Assembly: GCA_944322675.1 (NCBI GenBank)
Contig: CALUPO010000009.1
Span: forward strand, 17,902 to 81,901
Source of the DNA: Candidatus Gastranaerophilales bacterium
GTDB lineage: Bacteria; Cyanobacteriota; Vampirovibrionia; Gastranaerophilales; Gastranaerophilaceae
Direction: 5' to 3'
DNA length: 64,000 nucleotides
Below are positions 55,535 to 64,000 of this stretch, piece after piece; the first letter of the stretch is position 1; every line of letters begins with the position of its first letter. A model generated the notes under the pieces. That model was not told where the DNA came from. It was given only the letters and a program-made list of their open reading frames with translations, and ran no database searches. A program made the translations under genes and the position numbers.

Positions 55535-56035
55535 ATGGGTATGGGAAATTTCGGCATAGATCATGCTCAAATTGGGCAAGTTTCAAACTTTATTAAAAAT
55601 AATGCAAAAAATAAACGTGCAGATGAGGAAAAACAACAAAGTTCAATAGATATTAAAAAATCCGATTTATCTGCTTTTCGACGTGTTGATGGAGGTGTGA
55701 GTTTCTATGGAAATGTTATGCCAAATAATGTAAGTTTAAATCTTACACGTCAAAATTCTGGTATTGATGTTAAAAAAACATCTTTTCAAGATACAATAAG
55801 GTATTTAAATAGTCATGCAGCTGTTGAATTACTTGAAAATAATAAAAGTAAAGATTTATATACTTTTTTATATACTGATAATACAAAAGAAAATAATTTA
55901 AAAGAAGAATTAAAAAATGAGAATAAAGACGAAAGTCAAAAATCAATTGATATACCTAAAGAAAGAAATAATCCTTTTGCACGTGGAATTGAGTCTGAAT
56001 TTCGTAAGAATTTACAATTTGGAATAGCTGCTTAA
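55535..56035 (+). CDS. Hypothetical protein, 166 aa
   Basis: Polar, Asn/Lys-rich. Recognisable segments only at the level of composition: MGMGNFGIDHAQIGQVSNFI, GVSFYGNVMPNNVSLNLTRQ, and C-terminal NPFARGIESEFRKNLQFGIA. No signal peptide or membrane span. Located between hup and dnaE, 77 bp upstream of dnaE. A ribosome site (AGGAGAATCAGATT) supports it. Function unknown. Confidence 0.6.
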   Translation: MGMGNFGIDHAQIGQVSNFIKNNAKNKRADEEKQQSSIDIKKSDLSAFRRVDGGVSFYGNVMPNNVSLNLTRQNSGIDVKKTSFQDTIRYLNSHAAVELLENNKSKDLYTFLYTDNTKENNLKEELKNENKDESQKSIDIPKERNNPFARGIESEFRKNLQFGIAA

Positions 56036-56112
56036 AAAAAAGTTATAAATGCCATAAAATACTTTTTATAAAAGTGTATCTATGTTAAGTTAAATATTAT
56101 AGAAGATATTTA

Positions 56113-59100
56113 ATGGAGACTAGATACACTTTGTCACAACAACAATATGTTCCATTACATTTACATACCGAGTATAGTCTGCTTGATGGAGCTATACGAA
56201 CCGGGCAATTATGTGAGTTTGCAAAAGAAAATAATATGCCGGCCGTTGCAATAACAGACCATGGTGTCATGTATGGAGCATTGGATTTATATATCCATGC
56301 TAAAGATTCAGGTATTAAGCCAATTATAGGATGTGAATTTTATGTTACAACAGGTGATATAAAAGACAAGTCTCAAAATAATCGGGAATATTTTCACCTT
56401 GTTTTAATTGCTAAAAACGAAATCGGATATAAAAATTTAATAAAACTTGTTTCTATTGCTCAAATTGACGGATTCTATTACAAACCGCGAATAAACCATG
56501 AACTTTTAAAAACATATCATGAAGGTCTAATTTGTCTTTCAGCCTGTCTTCAGGGTGAAATATGTCAAACTTTACTTAAACAATCCTATAAAGAAGCTTT
56601 AGATGTTGCAAAATTTTATAAAGAACTTTTTAATGACGATTATTATCTTGAAATTCAAGACCATGGGTTGCCTGAACAAAAAAGAACAAATCCTGATATT
56701 ATAAAAATAGGAAAAGAACTTAATATTCCACTTGTCATAACAAATGATAGCCATTATTTAAAAAAGGAAGATTCAAATTGGCATGATACCTTGCTTTGTA
56801 TACAAACTAACTCGCTTAAAGATGACACAAATCGTTTTAGGTTCTCTAATGATGAATTTTATGTAAAAACAGTTGATGAGCTTCGTGAATCTTTTAAGTG
56901 GCTGGATAGTGAGACCTTTAATGAAGCAATAGAAAATACAGTTAAAGTTGCTGATAAGTGTCATTTAATAATAGAACTTGGAAAATCATTTTTGCCGCCT
57001 TTTGATGTTCCAAAGCCTCATACTGCTGAAACGTATCTTGACTATTTAGTCCATAAAGGTTTAAAGGAAAGATATGGTGAAATTAATGAAAATTTAGAAA
57101 ATCGTTGTCGCTATGAACTTGGAATAATTAATAAAATGGGATTTGCTCCCTATTTCTTAATTGTATGGGATTTTATTAATGAATCTCATAAAGAAAATGT
57201 GCCGGTTGGTCCGGGTCGTGGTTCGGCAGCAGGAAGTCTTGTTGCTTATGCTCTTGGAATAACGGCTCTTGATCCTATAAAACATAATCTATTATTTGAG
57301 CGTTTTTTAAATCCTGAACGTATTAGTATGCCTGATGTCGATATTGATTTTTGTATTGAGGGTCGCGGTAAAATTATTGATTATGTAAATAAAAAATATG
57401 GAGAGGATCATGTTTGTCAGATTATTACATTTGGTTCACTTGCTGCAAAAAATGCCTTCAAAAGCGTAGCTCGCGTTTATAATGTTCCTTTTGCTGATGC
57501 CAATAAATGGTCGAGTCTTATACCTTCAGGTCCCGGAGTAACATTAAAAGATGCTCTTGCTGAGGGGATGGAATTAAAAACATTATATGATACAAATGCT
57601 ACTGTCAAAAAAATTGTTGATATGGCTCTTCCTATTGAAGGATTGAAACAAAATATAGGAACACATGCAGCAGGTGTTATAATTTCACATTTACCACTAA
57701 ATGAAATTGTTCCTGTTCAGCTATCAAAAGAAAATTCTGTTATAACTATGTTTGCAATGAGTGATATTGAAAAGCTTGGCTTGTTGAAAATGGATTTTCT
57801 TGGATTAAGAAACTTAACTACAATTCGCAATACTTTAGATTTAATCAAGGAAAAGAAGGGAGTTACATTTGATATAAATAAAATACCGCTTGATGATGCT
57901 AAGACATTTGAATTACTTTCAAAAGGAGAGACAGATGGTGTTTTTCAACTTGAATCAAGCGGCATGAAAAAACTTGTGCGAGATTTAAAGCCAACAGTGT
58001 TTGAAGATTTAGGTGCTTTAGTAGCGTTATTTAGACCTGGACCTTTAGATTCTGGCATGGTGGATGATTTTGTAGCACGTAAACACGGGCGTCAGGAAAT
58101 AAAATACCCGCATCCTTGCCTTGAACCAATATTAAAAGATACCTATGGTACAATTGTTTATCAGGAGCAAATTATGCAAATAGCTCAAGCTATGGCAGGG
58201 TATACACTTGGTCAAGCTGATATTTTGCGTCGAGCTATGGGAAAGAAAAAGCATGATGTTATGGAAAAACAAAAAGCGATTTTTGTTGAAGGTGCTAAAA
58301 ATAATAATATCGACGAAAAAATAGCTAATGATTTATTTGACACAATGGCAAAATTTGCTGCATACTGTTTCAATAGGTCACATAGTGCAGCATATGCTTT
58401 TGTAGCCTATCAAACTGCATATTTAAAAGCTCATTATCCTGTTGAATATATGTGTGCATTGTTATCAAGCGTTAAAAATGACCAGGACAAAACACAAGCT
58501 TATATTGCTGAAGCTCAAAAATACGGGATAAAAATTCTTCCTCCTGATATAAATCTTTCAAGTTCTGATTTTACACCTGATGGCAATAATATAAGATTTG
58601 GTCTAGGCTCGGTTAAAGGTATTGGTCAGGCCGTTATTGAAATTATTGAAAAAGAACGTCAAAATGATGGCTTATTTACATCCGTTGCTGATTTTGCTTC
58701 ACGGCTTGATTCAAAATGTGTTAACCGTAAAACATTGGAAAGTCTTTTTAAAACCGGTGCCTTTAACGAACTTGAGCCAAACCGTAAGAAACTTATTGAA
58801 AATATTGATAATATTATAACATTCTCTCAAAATGAAGCTAAGTCACGTGAAACAGGACAGGTTAGTTTATTTGCTGCCTTAACACCAAATTCAAACACTC
58901 AAAAATCAAATACATTTACAATTGAAAAACTTCAACTTTTGGATGTGGGTGATGATTATTCTGATACCATTATTCAAAATTTTGAAAAGGAATTTTTAGG
59001 ATTTTATATTACATCACATCCTTTGAAAAGTATTATTGATAAGTTACCATTTTTGACAACTCATAATATTGTAGATTTACAAAATATGCAGAATGACACA

Positions 59101-59589
59101 TCTGTTATAATTTGTGGACTTGTTGTAAACTGTAGACAAATTCCAACAAAAAAAGACCCGACAAAATTTTTAAAAATGGGAACAATTGAAGATTTAACCT
59201 CAAAAATAGATTTTGTTGCTTTTAATAAAACACTTCTTGAATGCGGGTCTTTTATAGAAGCTGGACAAAAAATAATTGTTTCAGGTAAAATTCAAAAGCG
59301 AGAAGAACAAAATTTACAAATTGTAATTGACTCTGTTAAGCCTGTTGAAAATAGTAATCTTATTAAGTTGAAAATAAAAAAAGAACTTAAATATGAACAA
59401 CTTGTTGATTTAAAAGATTTTTTAGCTCAATATAAAGGTCAAGATCCTTTGATTTTTATCATAAACAATATTTCAATTTTAACATCATCTTGTTTTTGGA
59501 TTCAGACTACAAATCAATTTATAACAGATATTAAAAATAAATATGGAGAATATGTTGATGTTGAAATGTCATCACTTGATGATAAGTAA
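56113..59589 (+). CDS. dnaE: DNA polymerase III alpha subunit
   Basis: 1158 aa, normal DnaE1. N-terminal PHP domain (LHLHTEYSLLDGAIRTGQLC, ITDHGVMYG), palm with catalytic carboxylates in MPDVDIDFCIEGRGKIIDYV, GTHAAGVIIS, SHSAAYAFVAYQTAYLKAHY, then HhH and a C-terminal OB domain (VIICGLVVNCRQIPTKKDP). Main replicative polymerase. All conserved blocks are in frame, evidence that the sequence is not riddled with errors. Confidence 0.97.
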   Translation: METRYTLSQQQYVPLHLHTEYSLLDGAIRTGQLCEFAKENNMPAVAITDHGVMYGALDLYIHAKDSGIKPIIGCEFYVTTGDIKDKSQNNREYFHLVLIAKNEIGYKNLIKLVSIAQIDGFYYKPRINHELLKTYHEGLICLSACLQGEICQTLLKQSYKEALDVAKFYKELFNDDYYLEIQDHGLPEQKRTNPDIIKIGKELNIPLVITNDSHYLKKEDSNWHDTLLCIQTNSLKDDTNRFRFSNDEFYVKTVDELRESFKWLDSETFNEAIENTVKVADKCHLIIELGKSFLPPFDVPKPHTAETYLDYLVHKGLKERYGEINENLENRCRYELGIINKMGFAPYFLIVWDFINESHKENVPVGPGRGSAAGSLVAYALGITALDPIKHNLLFERFLNPERISMPDVDIDFCIEGRGKIIDYVNKKYGEDHVCQIITFGSLAAKNAFKSVARVYNVPFADANKWSSLIPSGPGVTLKDALAEGMELKTLYDTNATVKKIVDMALPIEGLKQNIGTHAAGVIISHLPLNEIVPVQLSKENSVITMFAMSDIEKLGLLKMDFLGLRNLTTIRNTLDLIKEKKGVTFDINKIPLDDAKTFELLSKGETDGVFQLESSGMKKLVRDLKPTVFEDLGALVALFRPGPLDSGMVDDFVARKHGRQEIKYPHPCLEPILKDTYGTIVYQEQIMQIAQAMAGYTLGQADILRRAMGKKKHDVMEKQKAIFVEGAKNNNIDEKIANDLFDTMAKFAAYCFNRSHSAAYAFVAYQTAYLKAHYPVEYMCALLSSVKNDQDKTQAYIAEAQKYGIKILPPDINLSSSDFTPDGNNIRFGLGSVKGIGQAVIEIIEKERQNDGLFTSVADFASRLDSKCVNRKTLESLFKTGAFNELEPNRKKLIENIDNIITFSQNEAKSRETGQVSLFAALTPNSNTQKSNTFTIEKLQLLDVGDDYSDTIIQNFEKEFLGFYITSHPLKSIIDKLPFLTTHNIVDLQNMQNDTSVIICGLVVNCRQIPTKKDPTKFLKMGTIEDLTSKIDFVAFNKTLLECGSFIEAGQKIIVSGKIQKREEQNLQIVIDSVKPVENSNLIKLKIKKELKYEQLVDLKDFLAQYKGQDPLIFIINNISILTSSCFWIQTTNQFITDIKNKYGEYVDVEMSSLDDK

Positions 59590-59617
59590 GCAGAAATAAA
59601 AAACTTAAAGGTGTAAA

Positions 59618-60667
59618 ATGTCAAAAGTAACTTTAAAAAATATAATAAAAGATTTTGATAAAAATCGCATAATAAACAATATAACTTTAGATATTGAAGA
59701 TAAAGAATTTCATGTGCTTGTTGGACCTTCAGGTTGTGGAAAATCAACAATTTTAAGGCTTATAGCAGGATTAGAAAGTATAACAAGTGGTGAAATATAT
59801 ATTGATAATAATCTTGTCAATAATGAAGAACCTAAAAATCGTGATATTGCTTTTGTTTTTCAATCTTATGCTTTGTATCCTCATATGACAGTGTTTGAAA
59901 ATATTGCATTTCCTTTAAAGATGAAAAAAATGAGAAAAAATGATATTGAAAAAAAAGTCCTTGATGCAGCAAAAATATTGGATATAGAACATTTACTTAA
60001 TCGCAAACCAAAACAACTTTCAGGCGGACAAAGACAAAGAGTTGCTTTAGGACGAGCAATAGTTAGAAAGCCAAAAGTATTTTTGCTAGATGAACCTTTA
60101 TCCAATTTAGATGCAAAACTTCGTGTCGAAATGAGAGCTTCAATAAAAAAATTGCATAAAGAACTTGATACAACTTTCATATATGTAACTCATGACCAAA
60201 TTGAAGCTTTGACTATGGGAGATAAAATATCTGTTATAAATAAAGGTGAAATTATGCAAACCGATTCGCCGGATGAAATATTTTATAATCCTAAAAATAA
60301 ATTTACAGCAGGATTTATTGGCTCTTATCCTATGAATTTTATTGATGTTGACATTAAAGATAATAATATAACACTAAATGGCTCTATATTTAAATTGCCT
60401 TTTAATTATGATAAAAATAATATTACAATTGGATTTCGTCCTGGTCAAGTATTTGAAAATAATGAAAATTATATTGATATAAATGCTAAAGTTGATTTTA
60501 TTGAAGTTTTAGGTGATGAAAAATTACTATACTTTGAAATAAACGGACAAAAATGCACCTTTAAAGGAAAGTTTGATTATAATCAAAATGATAAGTTTAT
60601 ATTAAAATTAAATCCTTGTGATTTTTATTATTTTGATTATAACACCGGTAAGAGAATTTATAATTAA
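59618..60667 (+). CDS. Sugar-type ABC transporter ATPase (UgpC/MsmX family)
   Basis: 349 aa. Walker [10 protein letters not shown], signature [20 protein letters not shown], Walker [17 protein letters not shown], switch His in [10 protein letters not shown], then a C-terminal TOBE regulatory domain. Such ATPases can serve several sugar importers. No permease gene adjoins; it might energise the solute-binding protein encoded at 11986, which is inference. Confidence 0.9.
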   Translation: MSKVTLKNIIKDFDKNRIINNITLDIEDKEFHVLVGPSGCGKSTILRLIAGLESITSGEIYIDNNLVNNEEPKNRDIAFVFQSYALYPHMTVFENIAFPLKMKKMRKNDIEKKVLDAAKILDIEHLLNRKPKQLSGGQRQRVALGRAIVRKPKVFLLDEPLSNLDAKLRVEMRASIKKLHKELDTTFIYVTHDQIEALTMGDKISVINKGEIMQTDSPDEIFYNPKNKFTAGFIGSYPMNFIDVDIKDNNITLNGSIFKLPFNYDKNNITIGFRPGQVFENNENYIDINAKVDFIEVLGDEKLLYFEINGQKCTFKGKFDYNQNDKFILKLNPCDFYYFDYNTGKRIYN

Positions 60668-60673
60668 TTTTGG

Positions 60674-60705
60674 TACACTAAGCTTTGTATAAAGTTGAAT
60701 ATAAA
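60674..60705 (+). repeat. Direct repeat flanking the flagellin cluster, copy 1
   Basis: TACACTAAGCTTTGTATAAA begins a 32-base segment that matches 63941-63972 at about 26 positions. Lies just after the ABC ATPase stop. Role unknown; chance in AT-rich DNA is possible. Confidence 0.35.
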
Positions 60706-60737
60706 TCTCTTAATTTTTATATTAAAATAAATAAAAA

Positions 60738-60769
60738 AAGTCAGGATTTTATTTTGTAAATCCTGACTT
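60738..60769 (-). terminator. Terminator of flagellin 1
   Basis: On minus: AAGTCAGGATTT - ACAAAATA - AAATCCTGACTT then a T-run. On plus the same stem has few Ts, so it mainly ends the flagellin transcript. Confidence 0.85.
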
Positions 60770-60809
60770 AAATGATGTGTTTTTAATATTATTAAATAGA
60801 AATCAAAGA

Positions 60810-61682
60810 TTAACCTATTAAGCTTAAAGCTACCTGTGGTGCTTGGTTTGCAGCTGCCAACATTGCTGTTGTTGATTGTTGAAGTATTTGGTTTTTAATA
60901 TAGTTTGAAGACTCAACAGCCACATCTGTATCTTGAATTGTTGAACGTGCTGCTGATAAGTTTTCAATATTTACAGTCAATGTGTCAATGGCGGAATTTA
61001 GACGATTTTGGAAAGCACCAATTTTGGAACGTTTTGTTGCAATTGTTTCCAAAGCTATATCAATAGCAGATAAATAGGCTTGAGCATCTGTTATTTGGTC
61101 TGCATTACCACCTGTAAATGCATTTTTATATATAGTTGAACCTACATCCAAACCACCTGCTGTCACTGTTGTGTCTGTAAATACATCTGATAAAGTAATT
61201 GTATTTTCAGCTGCATTACTATTTGCACCAACCTGAAGTGTTACATCACCCATTGAACCATCATGAGATAACAATTTTAAACCGTTAAATTCAGCAACAT
61301 CTGCAATACGTGTAATTTCAGCTAAACGAGCATCAACTTCCATTTGCATAGCTGTTAAGGATTCTGCAGAATAAACTTCGTTACCGGCTTGAACGGTTAA
61401 ATCACGAATACGCTGCAAGTTATCCTGAATAGTTGTTAAACTTCCTTCTGCTGTTTGTAACATGTTAATACCAATGTTTGCGTTATCACGAGCTTTTTCT
61501 GAACCACCAATTTGTGATGTCATATTACTTGCAACATACAAACCTGCAGCATCATCAGCTGCTTTATTAATTTTGTAACCTGTTGACAAACGCTCCATTG
61601 CCTGATTCATTGCACTTGTAGCTTTGTTTAAATTCTTTTGTGAATTTAATGATAACGTGTTTGTTTGTACCACTAATGCCAT
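60810..61682 (-). CDS. Flagellin 1
   Basis: 290 aa. Conserved D0/D1 N-terminus (LNSQKNLNKATSAMNQAMER, LSTGYKINKAADDAAGLYVA, NANIGINMLQTAEGSLTTIQ, DLTVQAGNEVYSAES) and C-terminus (ENLSAARSTIQDTDVAVESS, QILQQSTTAMLAAANQAPQV). The variable D2/D3 part is very short (about 70 residues), so the filament surface is simple. Secreted by the flagellar type III apparatus, no signal peptide. Other flagellar genes are not in the window. Confidence 0.97.
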   Translation of the reverse strand: MALVVQTNTLSLNSQKNLNKATSAMNQAMERLSTGYKINKAADDAAGLYVASNMTSQIGGSEKARDNANIGINMLQTAEGSLTTIQDNLQRIRDLTVQAGNEVYSAESLTAMQMEVDARLAEITRIADVAEFNGLKLLSHDGSMGDVTLQVGANSNAAENTITLSDVFTDTTVTAGGLDVGSTIYKNAFTGGNADQITDAQAYLSAIDIALETIATKRSKIGAFQNRLNSAIDTLTVNIENLSAARSTIQDTDVAVESSNYIKNQILQQSTTAMLAAANQAPQVALSLIG

Positions 61683-61737
61683 AGTCGTTTCTCCTTTTAA
61701 TCCTTTATTTTTACTACATCCTTGTAAAAAGCACTAA

Positions 61738-61778
61738 AAGCCTGCCCTGTAAGGGCTTTGCTTTTGAGGCTTATTATA
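61738..61778 (-). promoter_or_regulatory. Candidate promoter and 5'-UTR hairpin of flagellin 1
   Basis: On minus, TATAAT (61778-61773) is followed by AAGCCT...GCCC-TTACA-GGGC-AGGCTT (61772-61738), a nested hairpin ending about 55 bp before the flagellin start. A sigma-28 type box (TAAA/GCCGATAA) was looked for and not found. Transcription start would fall inside the outer stem, so only the inner GCCC/GGGC may form in RNA. Confidence 0.45.
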
Positions 61779-61866
61779 GTTTAATAATACAAATTTTTTA
61801 CTTAGATTGTAATTATAAAAAAGTTAGAATTTTCTCAAACTTTTGTATAAAAAAATATAAGAAAAT

Positions 61867-61915
61867 CCCCATAGGAAAAAGAATTATTTGTTTATTTAAA
61901 ACTTTTTCCCACGGG
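61867..61915 (-). terminator. Terminator of flagellin 2
   Basis: On minus: CCCGTGGGAAAAAG / CTTTTTCCTATGGG stem with two G-U pairs, then TTTTCTTATATTTTTTT. Placed 46 bp past the stop of the 61961 gene. Confidence 0.75.
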
Positions 61916-61960
61916 TAAATAAAGAAATAACTATGACATTTATATAATATATAATTAAAA

Positions 61961-62821
61961 TTAGCTAATTAGACTCAATGCAATAGAAGGTGCCTGGTTT
62001 GCAGCTGAGAGCATTGCTGTTGTTGATTGTTGAAGTATTTGGTTTTTAATATAATTTGACGATTCAACCGCCACATCAGCATCTTGAATTGTTGAACGTG
62101 CTGCTGATAGGTTTTCAATATTTACAGTTAGTGTATCAATAGCAGAATTTAAACGACTTTGATACGCTCCTATGTTTGAACGTTGTGTTGAAATTGTTGT
62201 TAAAGCTGCTGAAATATTACTTAAATAGGCTTGAGCATCTGTTATTTGGTCTGCATTACCACCTGTAAATGCATTTTTATAGTTTGAATTATCAACGTTG
62301 AGTGTTGCACTTTTTGTATCTTTAAATACATTTTCAATAGTAACAGCATTTGTTGCTGCAGTTGAATTCGCACCAATTTGTAATGTTATTGAAGTTTTAG
62401 TACCATCAAGTAACTTTATTCCATTAAATTCAGCCACACTTGCAATACGATCAATTTCAGCTAATCGTGCATCAACCTCCATTTTCATAGCAGCCAGGGA
62501 CTCACTTGAATAAACTTCATTTGCAGCTTGAACGGTTAAATCTCTAATTCTTTGTAAATTATCCTGAATAGTTGTCAAACTACCCTCAGCAGTTTGTAAT
62601 AAATTTATACCAATATTGGCATTTTCTTTTGCTTTTTCTGAACCGCTAATTTGTGATGTCATTGTGGTTGCAACAAATAATCCGGCTGCATCATCAGCCG
62701 CTTTATTAATTTTGTAACCTGTTGATAAACGCTCCATTGCTTGATTCATAGAACTTGTGGCCTTGTTTAAATTCTTTTGTGAATTTAATGCCAATGTGTT
62801 TGTTTGAACAACGATACCCAT
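61961..62821 (-). CDS. Flagellin 2
   Basis: 286 aa, paralogue of the 60810 gene. Identical layout; termini nearly the same and the short central part differs (LDGTKTSITLQIGANSTAAT). Each gene has its own terminator and a similar 5' leader (GGATNTGTAG..TAAAGGATTA..GGAGAAA), so they are separately expressed copies. Possible minor/major filament subunits. Confidence 0.97.
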   Translation of the reverse strand: MGIVVQTNTLALNSQKNLNKATSSMNQAMERLSTGYKINKAADDAAGLFVATTMTSQISGSEKAKENANIGINLLQTAEGSLTTIQDNLQRIRDLTVQAANEVYSSESLAAMKMEVDARLAEIDRIASVAEFNGIKLLDGTKTSITLQIGANSTAATNAVTIENVFKDTKSATLNVDNSNYKNAFTGGNADQITDAQAYLSNISAALTTISTQRSNIGAYQSRLNSAIDTLTVNIENLSAARSTIQDADVAVESSNYIKNQILQQSTTAMLSAANQAPSIALSLIS

Positions 62822-63166
62822 AATTTTTCTCCTAATCCTTTAACTAAACTACATATCCATATATAAACATTTATTTTTATATAAAAACTAATACCTAATC
62901 TATATTTTTATATTAAACTTTTTTTTATCATCTATTAATTCTAAAAAAGTTTAATTTTTCTAATACTAAAGTTTGAAAAAATAATTTTATTTATTTAAAT
63001 AGTCGTTTTTTAAGCTTATTAATATGCTCGATTTGTAAAAACAAACCGAGCATATTTTAAACTATCCCTAATCTTATTTGACAAGCATAATTTTATTATA
63101 AACTTATTTATTATAAAGTAAATTATATAAAAGAATAAGAAAAATCATACTAAAATTATAGATTTT
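62822..63166. other. Intergenic region with one hairpin
   Basis: 345 bp without a gene. It contains the flagellin 2 leader and a hairpin at 63021-63056, AATATGCTCG-A-TTTGT-AAAA-ACAAA-C-CGAGCATATT (15 pairs, one mismatch), which may end the zinc-ribbon transcript from the right. Blocks like AACTTTTTTANAATTA upstream of both flagellins look alike. No other feature seen. Confidence 0.6.
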
Positions 63167-63499
63167 TTATTTTTTTATATACTTCATCCAAGTTTCATCA
63201 AGATTTTGAATGAATTTATGTGCATCAATAACATCATCATAATTTATAGGTGCAGGTTCATAATCAATAAAGTTTAATTCCATTTCATCATTTGTATAAT
63301 TCTTTTTCAAATCAATCGAATCTAAACCCAAAAATGCAAGCCCAAAAGATTTTTGACAATTTGGACATATTATTTTAAAAACAAACATTCCTTCTTCTTC
63401 ACGAACAATATTTATTGCATTTTCATCAAAGTCATTTTTACAATTTGAACAACACATATTTGAAAATAATTGTCTTAATTTAATTTTATCAATACTCAT
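63167..63499 (-). CDS. Small zinc-ribbon protein
   Basis: About 110 aa from ATG 63499 (MSIDKIKLRQLFSNM); a TTG five codons earlier is possible. CSNC and CPNC pairs 35 residues apart form a zinc ribbon (NMCCSNCKNDF, KIICPNCQKSFG). C-terminus acidic then helical. Function unknown; cytoplasmic. A (TTA)n run lies 32-57 bp upstream. Confidence 0.65.
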   Translation of the reverse strand: MSIDKIKLRQLFSNMCCSNCKNDFDENAINIVREEEGMFVFKIICPNCQKSFGLAFLGLDSIDLKKNYTNDEMELNFIDYEPAPINYDDVIDAHKFIQNLDETWMKYIKK

Positions 63500-63530
63500 A
63501 TCCACATCACTCAAAAAAATTATCGCTTAT

Positions 63531-63556
63531 TTATTATTATTATTATTATTATTATT
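63531..63556. repeat. (TTA) trinucleotide microsatellite
   Basis: Eight and two-thirds uninterrupted TTA units, immediately upstream of the zinc-ribbon gene and inside its likely promoter area. Length changes by slippage could alter promoter spacing. Confidence 0.9.
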
Positions 63557-63634
63557 TTAACTTATTAATATATTTGTTTCAAATTTCTTAATTTGGGGAA
63601 TAATATAAATATACAAATGGAGGGTCTTTAAATT

Positions 63635-63730
63635 ATGGGATTAATTAATTTAATTATTTTTGCATTAATTTTTTACATTATATTTTTTGCAGTACCATCT
63701 CAAATAAAAAATCCTATGCTTCATAATTAA
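63635..63730 (+). CDS. 31-aa hydrophobic peptide
   Basis: Encodes MGLINLIIFALIFYIIFFAV then PSQIKNPMLHN: one apolar span and a short polar tail. Ribosome site TGGAGGG nine bases before ATG. A hairpin with T-run at 63839-63890 follows, so a short independent transcript is likely. No relation to the peptides at 16681/17223 beyond composition. Function unknown. Confidence 0.5.
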   Translation: MGLINLIIFALIFYIIFFAVPSQIKNPMLHN

Positions 63731-63838
63731 CTAAAGTTTTTTATAAAAGTCGATAAAATATATTTTTTGTTCCGGTTAATAATAAAATTGTTAACTTTTA
63801 TTAAGTTTATCAATTTCTCATTCCCATTTTCAACTCAC

Positions 63839-63890
63839 AAAAGGCATGTTTTAAGCAAATCAGGTCTTATGCTTAGAAATGTCTTTTTTT
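63839..63890 (+). terminator. Hairpin and T-run after the 31-aa ORF
   Basis: AAAGGCAT...TAAGCA - loop - TGCTTA...ATGTCTTT with internal mismatches, then TTTTT. Rho-independent type on plus. Confidence 0.55.
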
Positions 63891-63940
63891 TAATTCTATA
63901 TTCATAGTATTATATAATATTAGGGATTTATATATTAGTT

Positions 63941-63972
63941 TACACTAAGTTTTGTGAAAAGTTGTATACAAG
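63941..63972 (+). repeat. Direct repeat flanking the flagellin cluster, copy 2
   Basis: TACACTAAGTTTTGTGAAAA begins the segment matching 60674-60705. 3.27 kb apart, same orientation, flagellins and zinc-ribbon gene in between. Confidence 0.35.
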
Positions 63973-64000
63973 TTTCAATATTTTGATGACTTCCGGATAA

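Noticed and set aside
1..64000. General sequencing error as cause of all frameshifts
   Set aside because: Long conserved genes full of A-runs (dnaE, gltX, the AsmA-like gene, the M16 gene) are intact, so breaks are concentrated in accessory genes; single cases still deserve read-level checks.

Overview
The window looks like a chromosomal segment of a low-GC, Gram-negative-type, flagellated bacterium, most plausibly a gut-type Candidatus Melainabacteria / Gastranaerophilales (Vampirovibrionia). Evidence: very AT-rich DNA with AT-ending codons; outer-membrane-linked genes (LptF/G permease, AsmA-like protein, TolC-type channel); two flagellin genes; a Na+-translocating decarboxylase operon; and a NusB that starts and is extended like, as I recall it, the cyanobacterial protein. 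The assignment is inference, since there is no rRNA gene to confirm it.

Layout. 1-2285: 3' end of plsC, a promoter, three tRNAs and tuf. 2302-14573: mostly minus-strand genes: a decayed acetyltransferase, pth with a cysteine-cluster partner, a matrixin-like protease, a D-2-hydroxyacid dehydrogenase, a dicarboxylate/amino-acid symporter, a zinc-ribbon gene coupled to rimM-trmD, a solute-binding protein, then rarA on plus. 14583-17427 is an accessory island: a 71-aa gene, about 1.3 kb of GC-rich hairpin repeats, a perfect 48-bp palindrome, a frameshifted HTH gene, and a tandem duplication carrying two 33/34-aa hydrophobic peptide genes in highly folded transcripts. 17498-29667: diguanylate cyclase, TPR protein, methyltransferase, tRNA-Met, AsmA-like protein, WG-repeat protein, and a marR-emrA-emrB operon divergent from a TolC-like gene across paired 14-bp operators, then tRNA-Arg. 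29716-42574: pheS, a double M16 peptidase, a YuiF-like transporter, nusB-ftsY, gltX, dapA, an LptF/G permease and a DUF1796 protein. 42755-48395: murA, a 111-aa repeat protein, birA and oadG-oadA-oadB, where BirA presumably biotinylates OadA. 48495-52099: three tandem paralogues of an unknown family, two of them broken by one extra A in an A-run. 52207-60667: queD, uppP, lysS, hup, an unknown gene, dnaE and a sugar-type ABC ATPase. 60810-64000: two flagellins, a zinc-ribbon gene with a TTA microsatellite upstream, and a 31-aa hydrophobic peptide gene.

Most genes are housekeeping. The strongest novelty candidates are the duplicated hydrophobic-peptide transcripts (16525-17426), which have the architecture of type I toxin mRNAs: Shine-Dalgarno sequence in a hairpin and 5' arm paired to the 3' end, closing a three-way junction. 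Next is the neighbouring GC-rich region, where an element present in two opposite copies has compensatory changes in its hairpins, pointing to a selected structure rather than a protein. The third is the paralogue family with A-run frameshifts.
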